A stretch of 64,000 nucleotides of DNA, taken from positions 7,316,001 through 7,380,000 of the forward strand of contig NC_065556.1 in the NCBI RefSeq assembly GCF_022605725.1, written 5' to 3'. The stretch is from Anthonomus grandis grandis. Lineage: Eukaryota > Arthropoda > Insecta > Coleoptera > Curculionidae. The translations under genes were made by a program, and so were the position numbers. Under the pieces are notes generated by a model. The model ran no database searches. It had not been told where the DNA came from and was given only the letters and a program-made list of their open reading frames with translations. Positions 25,579 to 36,017 of this stretch are shown piece by piece; the stretch's first letter is position 1; every line of letters begins with the position of its first letter.

Positions 25579-26795
25579 TGGATCAATAGTATAGGCTTCA
25601 AGTGGAAAAAATCAAATAACAGAAAATATTTGATGGACTTGCCAAATATTGTTCATAAAAGAATCAATTTTTTAAGGGAGTATATCAAAAATAGAAATGT
25701 AGGTCCGGAAGGTTTTACTCCAGTTTTCATTAACGAGACGTGGATTTTTAGCAAGGGATCATTTCGTAGTAGCTGGCAAGATGACACCAAGCACACGGAT
25801 TTAAGGAAAAACAGTAAAGGTAAAAATTATCTGGTTATCTTTTTAGATTTTTTTTTGAATAAAAACTATTGCCCTTGTAAGGGCCCTCTAACTTCATAAT
25901 TTCATCTGTTTCATAGTTTCATATAATTTCTCTCTAAGACAATATGAAGTAATTTAACTCCATACACTACTCGTATGTGCATGGAACATTACTTATTAAT
26001 TATAATAAATTTATGTTCTGGAAGAATGATTTCTAAAAGAAGAGAATTGAATTATCTTTTATTTTTAAGGTCAGCGTTATATCGTAGTCCACGCCGGAAC
26101 CAAAGATGGCTTCATCAAGGGTGCAAATTTATTATTCAACAGTGGATTAAAGACGGTAGATTATCGTGACAATATGAACAGGAAAAACTTCGAAAACTGG
26201 TTTAAAACTCAGCTGGTTTCAAATCTTCCCCCAAAGTCATTTACAATCATGGACAATGCAAGTTACCATTCTGGTTTATTAGAAAAAATCCGGAGAAAAT
26301 CTTGGACAAAGCAGAGACTGACCGAATGGTTAAAGAAAAAGAATATTGGTTTTCCAGAAAAAGCCATGAAAGATAAAATATGGAGTATTTTATGGCAGAA
26401 ACTGCCCTAGTGAAAAAGAGTACTTTGATGAATATGTTAAACCTTTAGGACACAAAGTTTTGCGACTGCCACCATATCATCGCCAGTTTAATGCAATTGA
26501 AATGGTATGGTCGGAATGTAAACGAAAATATGATCAATATATTTCCAATTTTAAGGGGTCACCTTCAGAAGTTCTGACTACATGGGAAAGGGTAATAAAT
26601 GAAATTTCTATAGATCATTGGCAAAAATATGTTTTTCATACAGAAAAGGTAATTGAAAAGGCTTGGGAGGCAATACAAGTGTGTGATGCCTATGACATTC
26701 TGCCACTTGTTATTACGACTGACGAAGACGACGATGACGAAGACAATATCTCTGATTTCAGTTCTGACTCTGACAATACTGACGAGATTGATTAA
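25579..26795 (+). pseudogene. DDE transposase (IS630/Tc1/mariner class), spliced, damaged
   Basis: A cut-and-paste transposase with RNase H fold. Exon 1 (to 25819) holds WINSIGFKWKKSNNRKYLMD and VFINETWIF, the first catalytic block, where Asn replaces the expected Asp. Exon 2 (from 26070) holds RYIVVHAGTKDGFIKGA, IMDNASYHS (second Asp intact) and, after a frameshift near 26391, RLPPYHRQFNAIEMVW (third acidic residue, Glu, intact). It ends with an acidic tail (26715-26795). The N-terminal DNA-binding part is absent upstream, and a matching piece lies inverted at 27079-27303. The lost first Asp and the frameshift make it inactive. Confidence 0.82.
25820..26069 (+). other. Intron inside the transposase gene
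   Basis: The donor is AAAG|GTAAAAAT at 25820 and the acceptor TTTTTAAG|G at 26069. Joining the flanks restores an uninterrupted frame across the junction (NSKG on the left, QRYIVVHAG on the right, with the glycine codon split 1+2). The 250-bp interior is AT-rich and has stops in that frame. Confidence 0.75.
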
Positions 26796-27078
26796 GCTTT
26801 TTGTGTTCTAGCAAATTTTATTTTATGATCGTCGTTTAAGTATTCAATAATATCGTTGCAATTTCATTAACTTGGTAATGAAATATGGCGTGTTTTTTTT
26901 GAGTTTGTATGTTTTATTTTTTGGAATGGTATTTTCATTTTAATGTGTTAACATATTCCTTTAAGCAGCATTTTTTTTCACGAACAAGTAAATTAAATTG
27001 TCAGTATTTAAATTTTTCCCAGTGAGTTAAAATAATTTTATACTGTTCACAATTTTTGTAATCTCGGTTTTGTTACGT

Positions 27079-27303
27079 CTACTGCTCGTGCCGAATTCTA
27101 CTTTTCAAATATGTTGTAGATTTGGTTTTTGCGGTCCTTTGCTTGGAAAATATATGAGCAGCGTAATCCTGAACTGATTTTATCCCATTCTTCTTTATAT
27201 TTGCGATCGTTGTTGTGCTCAATTTTGTTGCATCTGCGGCTCGCTCTATCACATTCTCAATTTGAAGTGCAATTCCGTTTCGGACTTGTTGTTTATGTCC
27301 CAT
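27079..27303 (-). pseudogene. Inverted N-terminal (helix-turn-helix) fragment of a transposase
   Basis: A 74-codon minus-strand frame inside the transposon contains VIERAADATKLSTTTIANIK, which fits the DNA-binding head of the same transposase class (a V-x-x-R-x-A-x-AT-x-x-S-x-x-TI pattern). The + strand transposase of this element lacks its N-terminal part. The simplest reading is that one internal block was inverted relative to the other after the element arose. It could also be a piece of a second copy inserted inside the first. Confidence 0.5.
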
Positions 27304-27608
27304 TATTTATGATTAATTATAATAATATTTGTTAGTTACTAAGTTTGTTAATAATACAATAAATACTACAAGATTTTTTTAATTTTCTTTGGGAATGAAA
27401 GTATATACACGAATATAAAAATATAATAATATGCTGCTAAAATAAATATTTTGTTAATTTATGAACATATAAAAATACATAGCAGACGATTATTTTCTGA
27501 AGGCGATGGTAAAGTTTCTAAACTAATATTGATTGGCAAAAATATCTACGCCATACGTTTTTTCTCACCTGGATGACGTAACTACAAATGGGTATAATTT
27601 CGACTTTA

Positions 27609-28335
27609 CCTCTTATGTAAGGACTGCCAAAACACTCAAGATCTGCTAAATATCGGCCAATAACATGCTTACCGACACTCTATAAACTAATTACATCTTG
27701 CATTACAGAACGTATTTACAGACATTGTGACCAGAACAGCATCATAGCGGGTCAGCAGACAGTACCAGAGGTGCCATGGGGTGTAAAAACCAACTAATTA
27801 TCGACTCCGTAGTTTGCAATTAGACAATTAACAACAAGATAAACATTTTCGCCGCATACATTGACTACCAAAAAGCTTTTGATGCAGTTCTATATAAATA
27901 CCTTATCAATGAACTTAAATGGTACAAAATAGATAACCACATAATTTCCTTTTTAGACTCCAGGTACCTAAGAATAACTGCATTGGAACTAAACTAATTC
28001 CTATTCATAGGGGTAGATTCCAGGGAGATTTGTTAAGTTCATTTCGGTTCTGCCTTGCCATAAACTCACTCTCTAGCCAACTCAATTTAACTAAGTACGA
28101 ATTTGACTTCAAAAAGCATAATAGACAACTAACAAGAGTCACTACCTACTTAGACAATTTAAAAATTCTTGCGGCAATACGACAACTAGAACAGATGCTT
28201 AAAATAGTGACAAAATTCTGTGATGATATTGGAATAACTTTTGGACTGGATAAGTGCCGAACTGTAAACATTATTAAGGGTAAACTGCAACCAGGTGACT
28301 CTCATTTGCGGCGCTTGTCACGCTTTAGCAAATAG
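27609..28335 (+). pseudogene. R4-like non-LTR retrotransposon, polymerase part (3' of insertion)
   Basis: Continues the element broken at 25345. In three frames it reads RPITCLPTLYKLITSC and YRHCDQNSIIAGQQ at about 27657-27760, YIDYQKAFD (first catalytic Asp) at about 27862, and IHRGRFQGDLLSSFRFCLAI at about 28005-28065. At about 28160 is YLDNLKILA, the position of the usual YMDDLK catalytic box, so one of the two aspartates is Asn. The last recognisable text is DIGITFGLDKCRT at about 28225. The endonuclease end is missing; the match fades at a GCGCTTGT inverted repeat at 28310-28346. Confidence 0.75.
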
Positions 28336-28346
28336 CGTAACAAGCG
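28311..28346. repeat. Hairpin GCGCTTGTCACGCT / AGCGTAACAAGCGC
   Basis: Fourteen-base arms with one mismatch and a nine-base loop, exactly where the retrotransposon similarity ends. It could be a transposon end or a deletion scar. No partner copy is seen in the window. Confidence 0.7.
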
Positions 28347-28880
28347 CTGAATGTTAAACAGTCCAAAATCAGGCATTGGTCCCATTGTATAAGTTCTGTA
28401 TTGGGGTCCTGACAATACGATTTCCCTTACAGAAAGCAAGTAACATATCGCGATCAATGGACAATACATAACCAAAGAGACAATATGAAAAACCGGTACA
28501 ATAAAGTGGTATCGAACTAAAAACACACAACGCTGAAACCAAAGAGATCGAGCAAATCACAGACCACGAGTATAGGTAGGAGGGGTCTGTAAAAGACAAG
28601 TCTTCAAAATGTTAAATAATACTAAGCAACATAATATTTATGAAAATTTAACCACATTTAAAAATATCTTTTAAACTTCGTTTACGCCTATTGGTTCTTT
28701 CTAATGATATTAAAAGGCAAAGAAGGATATATATTTTAGGTTAGCTATAATTTACAGAAAGTTGGCCACCATGACAATGAATTAATAGAAAACGGGTCAG
28801 ACAGAACTGCCAGCCAGATAAATAGCCCGCCACAAATTCAATTTTCAGGCTGTCGGCTAACTATATTTCGAACTTAACAA
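28347..28880. other. Unassigned DNA after the R4-like fragment
   Basis: Low-GC DNA. Two overlapping minus-strand open frames (28302-28599) show no recognisable motif and look accidental. It may hold the decayed 3' part of the retrotransposon. Confidence 0.4.
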
Positions 28881-28890
28881 TTTAAAATTA

Positions 28891-28937
28891 TGTCTATAAA
28901 ATATATATACAACATTTATATATATATTTTATAGACA
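28891..28937. repeat. Perfect 19-bp inverted repeat (AT-rich hairpin)
   Basis: TGTCTATAAAATATATATA at 28891-28909 and its exact complement at 28919-28937, with a nine-base loop. Direct TTTAAAATTATG copies flank it on both sides. It may be a tiny MITE or an AT-rich recombination-prone palindrome. Confidence 0.85.
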
Positions 28938-30970
28938 TTTACAAAATTTTAAAATTATGATAATAAAAAAAGTAACTACTTTAATAAATGCTCTGATACT
29001 AAAATGTTAACTGCTTTAATAAATGCTGAAACAACTGAAAATTAAACATTTTTTTACATGGCTTTTCAGTGCAACAATTTAATTTTTTAATATAAATATT
29101 TTACTTAGGATACCTACTTAGATTTAAATATGAAAATTGCAATTATAAAACTATTGAATTATCGCAAGTAATATTTTACAATTATATGTTAAATTACCTT
29201 TATTATATATAAGATATTTTCTTAAATTTTTATGAAGAATTACCGCTATATTGAAATAAATATAAATATGATTAAAATTATTTATTTACATTTAAGTCCT
29301 TAGATCTAATAGGACATAAGATATATTAATTGGCACAAATTCCATTGTACGAGAACTTGAATTACTGAGAACTTCCCATCGCATACTAGGAAACTATCTT
29401 AAACTCAAAAGCAATTAGTAAATGCCTGTAAGTCGTAGATTATTTCATTACTATCTTGCTTTATTGAATATTCTATCACCTGAATATATTAGCGAGAATT
29501 TTCCGCCAGATAGCTTTAGTCCAGTAAAACCAGATAAATTTTAAATACGACTATATATTACAAGTAAATATCGAAGATTTCTGGAAAAATAGAAACAAGG
29601 CATATATTATTTTCTTGGCAATATTTATATATAAGTATATACAAGACAATACTTATATATAAGTATCAGTATCAGTATAAGTATATATAAGTATTGTCAG
29701 GAAAATATATAAAATTTTAAAAATTTTGGATCTATACGAGCAAGAGTGCAAAAAAATTAACCAATAAAAATGAAAATATTGAAATTGAAATTTTCGAATA
29801 TTTTGCGGTATGCTTATTCTACCAGGCAAGTAGCATTAGACCGAATATCTCAGTCATCAATAATATAGATTTTCCGAAAACACAAGTTTCATCCATAGTT
29901 CTCTTCCATCGTTCAGCACCTTAAAGAAACCGACTTTCTACGAAAAATAAAACTCATTTTACTAAGATGTCAAGAAAATTTATTTTTTTTCTTTATAATA
30001 TTGAGTTCTATATAGTACATATTTGAGTATTATCAATTATCTGGACGGATGAAGTCTACGAAAAATGAGATTTTCAATCGACGAAATGATTAATTAATAA
30101 ATTCGAGTCTGATAAATGACAGACTCGTGGCCTTGGTAAGTAAATCATTTTTGAATTGTTTTAATTGTAAAACACGTCGTCTAACAATTTCTAGGTGAGC
30201 ATTATTTTAACATCTTGCACAATTTTAAAATTAACTACATAGAAAATTTTTCGCTGAACAACCTGATGAGGCACCTCCACATAATGGCCATTTAGTCAAT
30301 ATTTAGCTGCAAAATATATTTTAGGGTCAATGGATAGCCAACAATAACAAACAACTCTTCATTCTAATTGAATATTTTTTTGGTAATAATTAGTTAATTT
30401 TTCCGATAATTTTTTTGTACGTTGACTCTTACGGATCCAAAATTAATAAAGTTTTGTATAATTTTTTTGACAGTATCTGATGGTGGTTTCTTTTTTTTCG
30501 GAAATAGGGTCGCAAATATAAAACATGCCCTTGAAATAACTTTATTTAATTCTCCGTAAATATTAAATGGGTTTAAATAATTTGCAAAAAGTTTCCTCAA
30601 AGGAAAAATTGACAATTATTGTCGAGTCTGCAAAAGTCATTTTGACATAAAAACTTAAATTTCTCAAAAACGGTCCAAGACTTAGATATAGGACAATATA
30701 CATAAAAACTACTTACGTTCTGATGTAAAATTAAAAAATTTACTATTATATAGGGCGTTTTATGTAAAAATACAAAAGTTGATCCCTACTTCTGTTATAA
30801 TCGAAAGTGCTGCCATCTTAAACATATTTTAGTTTATCGATTTTAGAACTCTGTCTAATTTTCACATTCTTTCTAATTATAGTTTTTCCACAGATAATTG
30901 ATGCGGTTCCTAGACGGATGTCAAAAAGCCATTTTTTTTTAATGGGACATGGGATTGAATTCTAAAGGAA
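28938..30970. other. AT-rich intergenic DNA without genes
   Basis: About 2 kb with frequent stops in all frames. I see only simple AT-rich text and the hairpin at 29645-29698. A 73-codon minus-strand frame at 30394-30615 has no recognisable feature. Confidence 0.5.
29645..29698. repeat. Palindromic hairpin GACAATACTTATATATA...
   Basis: Arms of 17 bases (GACAATACTTATATATA and its complement) close a loop that itself contains short direct AGTATC/AGTATA repeats. Confidence 0.8.
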
Positions 30971-30981
30971 AGTTTATTTTG

Positions 30982-31009
30982 AGGTAAAAGGTCATGTGAC
31001 CTTTTACCT
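30982..31009. repeat. 28-bp palindrome AGGTAAAAGGTCA-TG-TGACCTTTTACCT
   Basis: Perfect 13-base arms with a two-base centre. It lies about 150 bp downstream (in minus-strand terms) of a mariner-like transposase end, so it may belong to that element's 3' region. It could also be a nuclear-receptor-like half-site pair by chance. Confidence 0.8.
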
Positions 31010-31164
31010 TAAAATCACAAATTACAAAGCAATTGATGAGTTTTTAAATTTGCCAAGGTGGCTGAGTTAGTTGTCATAATATTGCCTTATCATTAAAGAG
31101 GATAATAAGGAAAAATATCCAGTATGTAAAAAAACTATTGTTTGTTTAACTTTATTAATATATT

Positions 31165-31640
31165 TTAAATTAAATTATCAAAAATATCACCTCTTGGCTC
31201 CAAGCATTTTTGATCTCGCTTGTAAACTCTTCTAGTAGCTCTGGCAATGATTCTGTCGTCAATATTATTGATTACATTAATTATGATTAGCTGAAGATCT
31301 TTAAGATTGTCATAACGCCTCTTATACACAACATATTTTGAATTTCCCAAAAAAAAAATAGTGCAAAGGGGTTTTGTCAGGTGATCGAGGGAGCATAAGG
31401 ATAGTGCCGCTAGTTGATCAAAAACGGCAATCAAAAAAGTCGTTTAGCAGGGCATCCATATTGTTAAAAGTAGATTTATTGTCTATCTATATAAGTGTGA
31501 CAGTCAACATTTCGGCGTAACGCCCACCAGTCAATACGCCTTGATAAAATACAGGACCGACAATTCTTCAGCCGATTAAACCACACGAATCATTCACATT
31601 AAAGGCAGCTGCGGACTACAGGGATGGAAGTTTATGTAGT
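31165..31640 (-). pseudogene. Mariner-like transposase, C-terminal half
   Basis: On the minus strand, about 31560-31490 reads GPVFYQGVLTGGRYAEMLTV, the segment between the first and second catalytic residues in insect mariners. At about 31390-31330, RSPDKTPLHYFFFGKF is the third catalytic block (usually SPD-x-TPLDFF; here His stands where the catalytic Asp is expected). 31330-31165 continues KYVVYKRRYDNLKDL to the C-terminal GDIFDNLI. A frameshift in a run of A/T separates the last two pieces. Terminal repeats were not identified. It was once a cut-and-paste transposase. Confidence 0.7.
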
Positions 31641-31699
31641 TTCTTGACTCCAATAGTACGTGTTTTTTCTATTTAACATTCCCTTGTTAAAAAATTATG

Positions 31700-32860
31700 A
31701 TTTGTTGGTTCTAGTTTTTTTAAATACATTAACATTTGATCTAAACTTACGATATTACATTTTTCTAAATGGGAGAAAAACATCTTTTCTCTAAAAAAAA
31801 CACAAGCTTTAAGATAATTACTCAAAAAAATTTAACAATTGTCACTTAAATCTTAATGACCTTATAAAAAAACGACTATTTCAGAATTTTGCAGACTGGT
31901 GGCCTTATTAAAAAAAAACTTAAACTCGCGAATGTGTTGTTCGATTTTTATTTCATTTTCGCTAACGTAATCACCGAAAAAAATACTACTAGCTTGCCTA
32001 TTCTTTAGCCTTTGTAGCTCCAATAATAAGGAAGTTAGCAATAGTGCCGACTTTACTTATCTTTAAAAACCCTGTAGAACGTGAGTGGTGAATAACTTAT
32101 GTCCCGGTGACCTTAGTGACCCGTTTTTAATTTAGTATTTGAGTTTTTTTTTAAATTTATAGGGACAAAATATATTAAAATAAGTTTTTCTGAAATATTT
32201 ATATCGTAGGTGCATATGACTGTTATAGGTTTTCAATGTGCGTAAATAGCAGTTTTGAAAAAATAAAACATTTGCGTTCCGAGTACAATTAGATGCTACA
32301 CAAAATGAAATTAACAAACAATTAACGTAGCTAAAATAATCACAGCTAATAAGCTTATACTATTCAAAAAAGTTATAGTCCAACCTGCAACATTTTTCAC
32401 TAAATATAAATCAATTAGGAACAAGAACAAAAAACAAAGAGAAGAAAGAACAAGAAATAAAGAAAAATGGATAACTTGTCATGAATGTACACCCTGTTGT
32501 GGCAATTATGGCAAATTTTCTTCATAAGGATATTCTTTTTCACACATAAGCACAGCAGCTTACTAGTCCAGGTGAGCAGGTAATGGGTGAATGATCCGCC
32601 CCTTTAAATACCTACTGACTCCTTACCAGGGCGCTACTTAATTAATTTAAAGGTTTAGAATAATAAGAGATTTTAAAAATTAATTAAGGAAATTAAGAAA
32701 ACTTAATTAAGTATGCTTTTTACTTTGTCAAAAAGTTATAGTCTGTGGTGAACCTTAAGTGAAACTAGTCAAATTTCCCCAAAACAATATTTATTTAATA
32801 ATATTACTGTACTCAATAACAATAAAAAATTGTCAAATGTGACACAGTGGGCACATTAAA
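31700..32860. other. AT-rich DNA without recognisable genes
   Basis: No motif found in any frame. A CACCCTGTTG stretch at about 32490 resembles the ACACCCTGTAT termini seen elsewhere in the window but has no partner. Confidence 0.4.
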
Positions 32861-32892
32861 ATAAATTAAGGGCTAAATCAGAAGGTGAAACA

Positions 32893-33246
32893 CTCGTCGT
32901 CTGGCCATTGCCGAACGGGAAGAACATAGTGAGGAGGAGCGCCGTCTTGCTGGAAATATATTTCAGACGACGAGTTTCCAGATAAATGGATAGGGTGAAG
33001 GGGACCTATAGAATGGCCTGCTAGATCTCTTGATATAACGCCGTTAGACTTTTTTCTATAGGGTCATTTGAAATCTATTGTGTTTCCTCCCGAACCTGAA
33101 AATTTGGATGAACTTCGTCAGCGCATCATCGACAGCTGCCATGAGATCCCACAACATGTTATTGAAAATGTCCGTCAGGAATTTGAACATCGCCTATATC
33201 ATTGTTTGGTCAAAAACGGGCAAGATTTTGAACACTTGTTGAAATA
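32893..33246 (+). pseudogene. Mariner-like transposase C-terminal third with an inverted block
   Basis: From 32975 the + strand reads FPDKWIG, RGPIEWPARSLDITPLDFF (third catalytic block, Asp present) and PENLDELRQRIIDSCHEI, ending NGQDFEHLLK with a stop at 33244-33246. Two internal stops are present (at about 32991 and 33060). Directly before it, the second catalytic block YFQQDGAPPHYVLPV is on the minus strand at about 32962-32905. An 11-base inverted repeat, CTCGTCGTCTG (32893-32903) and CAGACGACGAG (32964-32974), bounds the flipped part. In intact relatives the flipped part lies immediately upstream in the same orientation. Confidence 0.82.
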
Positions 33247-33330
33247 AAAACTGATATTTTCATGTTTCTGTTTTCTATCTGGACAAATTAAGATAAACAA
33301 AGATTTTTCTAATATTCTTGAAAATAAATC

Positions 33331-33586
33331 GACCGATTTAAAAAAATCAAACGTCAAAATAAAAGACTTCGAAAGACCTTTTAAACAAGCTATTATTCGA
33401 TATCCCTTGCCGTTTAAAATTTTTAAGGGGATGACAATGGGGGGGCAGAGAGTGAAAGGGGGTGAAGTAATTTTAGGTTAGAAAGTTGTCCCCCTTGACA
33501 AACCTTTTGACGTATTTCGGCGTTTTTTTTAACAGTGGTTTTCGATAAATCCGTGGTGAGAAGTTTTCAAATGAACACCCTGTATA
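33331..33586 (+). repeat. Dispersed repeat, copy 1 (ends ...ACACCCTGTATA)
   Basis: About 256 bp, closely similar to 41553-41811, from GACCGATTTAAAAAAATC to AATGAACACCCTGTATA. It follows a mariner C-terminus by about 85 bp and may be that element's 3' untranslated end, or an independent MITE. Both copies contain GTATTTCGGCG and GATAAATCCGTGGTG. Confidence 0.88.
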
Positions 33587-33909
33587 AATACGTTGCAGGC
33601 CAACAAGTTTCTATTAGACCGAAAGACCAAATAAGAGTCAGAAAAAAGTTCAGAACTGAACACATCATCCTGAAGCCAACAAGACCAAAAAAATCGGCCG
33701 AGACTGAGTTAAAGAATTAGCTGAATTATTTGTATTTAAATATAAAATTTAAATAAAAACTTTGTATTATGGAACTTTATTATAAAAAAAAAATTTAGGC
33801 CCTCCCTTTAGAGCTTGCTCAATACTATATTGGTTATAACGCTTTCAGTGATTATACTTAAACTTTAAATATGCGATTATTTGTGGCGTAAACCAAGAAG
33901 GATAAGTGA
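33587..33909. other. Unassigned DNA
   Basis: A 61-codon frame ending at 33720 (HIILKPTRPKKSAETELKN) starts within the dispersed repeat; I cannot assign it. The rest is AT-rich. Confidence 0.35.
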
Positions 33910-34152
33910 TATACAGGATGTCCCGAAAAATGTGGGAGATCTCTTGGCTTCAAGTAGAAAATAAAAAAATAATATGGAATTTTCCTATAAAAAAATTTCG
34001 TATAGGCCCTCCCTACGAAGATACGACCTCTTAAAGACGATGCTGGAAATCTGGAAATCTGAGTCCTTAAAACACATTTACCTTATTTATTTTACCAGGG
34101 CCGGACTAAGTTGTACATTATAATGCTAAAATTTTTTGCACCCTGTTTAATA
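33910..34152. repeat. Possible MITE with CAGGRTG termini
   Basis: Left TATACAGGATGTCCCGAAAA and right TTTTTTGCACCCTGTTTA are approximate inverted ends. Such CAGGGTG-type termini are common in insect mariner-related repeats. The arms are short and degenerate, so this is tentative. The left end could instead be the start of the mariner at 34480. Confidence 0.35.
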
Positions 34153-34479
34153 AAGACTCTGAAATAATAAATATGGACAGCTTAAACCCTAAACTAAAGA
34201 AAAGACACTTTTGTTCATTATTGATAAAAATTAACCGGTTTGGAGAAAAAAAGTTTGAGTTGCTTAGTCTAAAGAAGTACATGTTTTTAAAAATGTATAG
34301 TTCTTAAAAAGAATGTAAACAAAAATGTTTTTGCATTTTTTTATTAGCATTTTTTGTTTTTCTAAACATACCATCCTTGCAAACGTTTCCATTATATACA
34401 ATAAACAAATACCTATCCTTTAAAACTTGCCATCTTTCACGTTGTGAATACATTGATCCTTTATTTCGAGAATATAGTA

Positions 34480-35592
34480 TATTGATTTTTGGATTTTTTG
34501 GTGAATTTAATTTCAAATAAGGCGAAATATGGAATGGAAGAATATGCATTGGAAGCAAAAAGGTTGTATGAAGAAAGATTCCCTAATCGCTTTATTTTAA
34601 ATCAAAAGATATTTCAACGAATTGTCGGCCAACGTCTAAGGGAAACTGGTAGGCAATTCCACTTATTAAGGTGATATTATTGACTTTCTTTATTGTTACT
34701 TTAGGAAGTTTTGGGAAAAAAAGTACTGATGCTGGTCAGGGATGAAAAGTACGTACGGTACATATGGAAAAAATATTATGGATGCTGTAGCTGATGCTCC
34801 TTTAAGCAAATTAGCCGCTCAGCTTATTACACTAAAAATAATAATACATAAAGTACTTTAAGAGCAGCTACAAAAAGTGCATAAACTAACCCCTGAAAAT
34901 ATTCCCCGTATAATACAGTTCGCTAACTGGGTATTAGAACAGCAGCGAACTAATTAAAACTTCATTAGCATTATTCTTTTTACCGATGAAGCAGGGTTTA
35001 CCAAAAATAGTAATGTGAATTTACATAACTCGCATGTTTGGGCTGATGAAAATATTGATGCCGCTGTTGTTTCTCATCATGAACATCAGTTCAAATCAAT
35101 TAAGATCTGTGCGGAAATCACTGGCCATTTTTTGATTGGATCATTCTTATTAGCGCCACGATTGGATGGAGAACCTTATTTGAAGTCTCTTCAGGACAAT
35201 CTTCTGGATTTAATACAGCATTTGCCACTTGCGATCCACCAAAACATCTATTTTATGCATGATGGAGCCCCACCTCATTTCAGCGTTGCTGTAAGGAACT
35301 ACCTGAATAACGTTTTTTCTAGACGTTGGATAAATACATGGCCTGGTCTCCTTGGTCTCCCGATCTAACGGCATTGAATTTTTACCTAATGAGGTCATCT
35401 TAAAACCTTGGTGTATTCAACTCCTGTCGATACTCGGAAGGAACTTTTACAGAAAATCAGTATTCATTGTGATGTGATAAGGAACAATCCAGGGTTGTTG
35501 TGGCTAGTACAGCAGTCACGATTCATCATACTCGCGAGTGTATCAGACGTCGCAGAGCACAAGTTGAATCTACTTATGAAGTTTTTAACTAA
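34480..35592 (+). pseudogene. Mariner-like transposase with N-terminal helix-turn-helix (DUF4817-type), decayed
   Basis: Near full length in broken frames. 34489-34660: AKRLYEERFPNRF and QRLRETGRQF (N-terminal DNA-binding domain). About 34860-34950: TPENIPRIIQFANWVLEQQ. 34985-35330: LFTDEAGFTKN (first catalytic Asp), VWADENIDAAV, then IYFMHDGAPPHFSVAVRNYL (second Asp). 35345-35400: SPDLTALNFYL, where the third Asp is Asn. 35400-35592: HLKTLVYSTPVDTRKELLQK to the C-terminal ESTYEVFN with stop at 35590. Several frameshifts occur (about 34680, 35335, 35400 and 35500). The piggyBac-type region begins almost directly after the stop. Confidence 0.85.
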
Positions 35593-35607
35593 CACGTTCG
35601 TGGACAA

Positions 35608-35859
35608 TGCGGCTATAGCCGTCATATTATTGGCCCTTGTTTTGGACATGACGGTTATAACAGTCATGCAAATTCTTGTGAATAAGTAAATGACGGCCTA
35701 ACCCGTCACAGTGTGCATGTGGTATTATGGGTACTCAGAGAAACTGTCCTATCATATACCGCCAGAACATTAAAAACGTCCCATAGAAGGCGTATATTTC
35801 AACACGTGTATAATTTTTTGCGCGTCGGTTCCTGTATGGTAGTGACGGTCATGACCGTC
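35608..35859. promoter_or_regulatory. Cluster of four GACGG...CCGTC palindromes (left side of piggyBac)
   Basis: TGCGGCTATAGCCGTC at 35608-35623, GACGGTTATAACAGTC at 35650-35665, GACGGCCTAACCCGTC at 35692-35707, and a perfect GACGGTCATGACCGTC at 35844-35859. The conserved arms and variable centre suggest a bound dimer, possibly transposase or a host factor. No experimental parallel is known to me for this motif. Confidence 0.75.
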
Positions 35860-36017
35860 CGAAATTGCATTTGATTTCTGTTAGTCGTCGAAAAACTGTC
35901 GTTGTGCAAGCATCTCCATAATTAATTATTTGTGTGTTGGTGTTAAAAAAAAATATTTAGTGAGTATTATTAATTATTTTTTGATTGTTTTATTTAAGAT
36001 AGGCTAATGGTTAGGCT

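Larger units (their letters stand above)
25348..27606 (+). mobile_element. Tc1/mariner-class DNA transposon nested in the R4-like retrotransposon
   Basis: The ends are inverted copies: AAGTCGAAATTATACCCATT at the left and its complement AATGGGTATAATTTCGACTT at the right, continuing imperfectly inward (GACGTCA against GACGTAA). TA dinucleotides flank both ends (25346-25347 and 27607-27608), as expected for this superfamily. If the element is removed, the host frame reads FLTEGT then TYLLCKDCQNTQD without a gap, which independently supports the borders. It carries a spliced transposase (25579-26795) and an oppositely oriented fragment at 27079-27303. Length is 2,259 bp. Confidence 0.88.

Noticed and set aside
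28302..28599. Two minus-strand frames after the R4-like fragment
   Set aside because: Hydrophobic low-complexity products without motifs, overlapping each other in different frames; probably chance.
30982..31009. 28-bp palindrome as a nuclear-receptor response element
   Set aside because: AGGTAAAAGGTCA contains an AGGTCA half-site, but the setting is a decayed mariner region without any gene nearby, so a regulatory role is not supported.
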